A stretch of DNA of 64,000 bases, taken from JAKOWB01 sp038363005 (lineage in GTDB: Bacteria > Pseudomonadota > Alphaproteobacteria > Kiloniellales > JACOMY01). The notes beneath the pieces were generated by a model. It had not been told where the DNA came from, made no database searches, and saw nothing but the letters and a program-made list of their open reading frames with translations. Location: positions 124,001-188,000 of the forward strand of contig JBBQBI010000001.1 in assembly GCA_038363005.1 (NCBI GenBank), written 5' to 3'. Shown piece after piece: positions 63,179 through 64,000 of the stretch. The position numbers and the translations under genes are program-made. Each line of letters begins with the position of its first letter. Position 1 is the first letter of the stretch.

Positions 63179-63561
63179 CCGCCCACCACGGCCAGGGTTT
63201 CGATCTCGATCAGGAATTCCGGCAGGATCAGCGGGCAGCTCAAGGTCGCGCGCGGCGGCGGCGCCTTGGGAAAGAACTCGCGGAAGACCTCGTTCATGCC
63301 GGCATAGTCGGCGTAGTCGGTCAGGTGCACGGTGAACTTGATGACGTCGTCCAGCGTGGCGCCGGCGGCCTTCAGGGCAGCCTTGATCAGCGTCAAGGTC
63401 TGGCGTGTCTGGACCCGGATATCGCCGGCGCCGACCACCTTGCCGGCGGCATCCAGCGAAGCCATGCCGGCGACGGCGACGAAGGGGCCGATGCGCTTGG
63501 CATGGCTGTAGCAGCCGATGGGGGCGCCCATCTCGGCGATGTTGAAGGTACCGTCGGCCAT
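63175..63561 (-). CDS. RidA/YjgF-family protein
   Basis: The 128-residue product has RidA features: PIGCYSHAKRIGPFVAVAGM near residue 15, VRVQTRQTL-like segment, and VIKFTVHLTDYADYAGMNEVFREFF near residue 75, with the closing EIETLAVV. The usual catalytic Arg near residue 105 is present in PPRATLSC. RidA proteins hydrolyse reactive enamines or imines, products expected from the oxidases and aminotransferase around it. AAGGAG lies upstream of the ATG at 63561; only one base separates it from the gene before. Confidence 0.9.
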   Translation of the reverse strand: MADGTFNIAEMGAPIGCYSHAKRIGPFVAVAGMASLDAAGKVVGAGDIRVQTRQTLTLIKAALKAAGATLDDVIKFTVHLTDYADYAGMNEVFREFFPKAPPPRATLSCPLILPEFLIEIETLAVVGG

Positions 63562-63562
63562 G

Positions 63563-64000
63563 TCAGGACTCCTTGCTGGGCGTGAAGGGCGCCGGGTCGA
63601 GGAAGCGGCGCAGCACGTTGCCGGTGATGCGCGCCACGTTGTTGTCGAAGCCGTTGCAGGGCAGCGCGGCGGACCAGGAGATCGAGCTGGCGGAAAAGAC
63701 CGCGCCGCCTGCTGGCGTCTCAAAGAACAGCATGTCGGCGCGCACCAAGGGATTGTCGCTGCCGCCGAGCAGCCAGTTGGTCGCCGGCATGTCCTCCTTC
63801 ACCACCACCATGTTGTCGGTGAAGCCAGTGGCCTCGGCGACGATGAGCGCATGGGGCGGCGTGCCCAGCAGGCGGTCGGCGCGGTCGATCTCGTAGCCGG
63901 CGGCGCCGCCGAGCAGCAGGCCGAAGTCGCCAATCACCTCGTCAGCGGCCAGGCCCTCGAAGATGAAGGCGGCGCGTGGATCGGTGGATTCCGGTCGGCG
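63563..64000 (-). CDS. N,N-dimethylformamidase large-subunit-like protein, 3' part only
   Basis: These are the last 145 codons of a gene that runs off the right edge. The visible segment GLLLGGAAGYEIDRADRLLG, then TPPHALIVAEATGFTDN and the end GFDNNVARITGNVLRRF is typical of the C-terminus of the large subunit of N,N-dimethylformamidase-type amide hydrolases, which contain a mononuclear iron site in the missing part. The gene is the upstream partner of RidA and the FAD oxidoreductase. The actual amide is unknown. Confidence 0.8.
   Translation of the reverse strand, partial: RRPESTDPRAAFIFEGLAADEVIGDFGLLLGGAAGYEIDRADRLLGTPPHALIVAEATGFTDNMVVVKEDMPATNWLLGGSDNPLVRADMLFFETPAGGAVFSASSISWSAALPCNGFDNNVARITGNVLRRFLDPAPFTPSKES

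Overview
The window is high-GC, densely packed bacterial chromosome. The gene set (mreBCD-mrdA-rodA, ilvBHC with leuA, sgaA-mtkAB-ppc, MucR-free typical proteobacterial layout) and the protein sequences suggest an alphaproteobacterium, possibly of the Rhodospirillales type; the taxonomic placement is inference from gene content and was not tested by search.

Layout. 1-426: 5' end of a TPR-like gene and a divergent intergenic region with a 15-bp triplicate repeat. 427-2031: release factor RF3 (prfC). 2072-2701: an isolated AT-richer gene of unknown function. 3132-9255: a serine-cycle type block, sgaA-mtkA-mtkB-ppc (serine-glyoxylate aminotransferase, malate thiokinase, PEP carboxylase). 9428-11309: serB and miaA, divergent. 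11437-20299: branched-chain amino acid synthesis (ilvB, ilvH, ilvC, leuA), interrupted by small secreted proteins, an LpxR-like outer-membrane deacylase, a GFA-family protein and a membrane-anchored protein. leuA carries a leucine-rich leader peptide and hairpins of an attenuator. 20602-24244: a four-gene SGNH / SxtJ / DUF5989 / carbamoyltransferase locus. 24417-30237: cell-shape cluster mreB, mreC, mreD, mrdA, rodA. 30244-33323: a ThDP enzyme, a sterol-desaturase-type hydroxylase and a tiny lipoprotein.

33459-36715 is the accessory region. It begins at a tRNA-Lys(CTT) gene and is visibly AT-richer. It holds a small unknown protein, a two-gene unit (trypsin-fold protease plus membrane-anchored protein) whose 3' region can form a large stem, a possible pseudoknot and a terminator, then an IS6-family element whose two flanks are the N-terminus of a vsr mismatch endonuclease and the C-terminus of a pentapeptide-repeat gene. 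It reads as a decayed, tRNA-linked island.

36754-48516 is a catabolic regulon: an RpiR-type regulator facing a branched-chain-type ABC transporter (binding protein, two permeases, two normal ATPases and a third short ATPase lacking the signature motif), followed by a cupin, a Gfo/Idh/MocA oxidoreductase, an SDR, an IlvD/Edd dehydratase and an aldehyde dehydrogenase in tightly overlapping order. This set fits import and oxidative, non-phosphorylative breakdown of a sugar or sugar acid. 48566-55017 holds an amidoligase, a small secreted protein, two proteases and two tandem ATP-grasp-like paralogues. 55244-56901 holds a 2OG-Fe(II)/IPNS-like oxygenase overlapping a LysE-type exporter. 56907-64000 is an amine/amide-type catabolic region: class-III aminotransferase, two FadR-type GntR regulators with a matching palindrome in two promoters, two FAD amine-oxidase-like proteins, an EutQ-like cupin, a RidA protein and the 3' end of an N,N-dimethylformamidase large-subunit-like gene.
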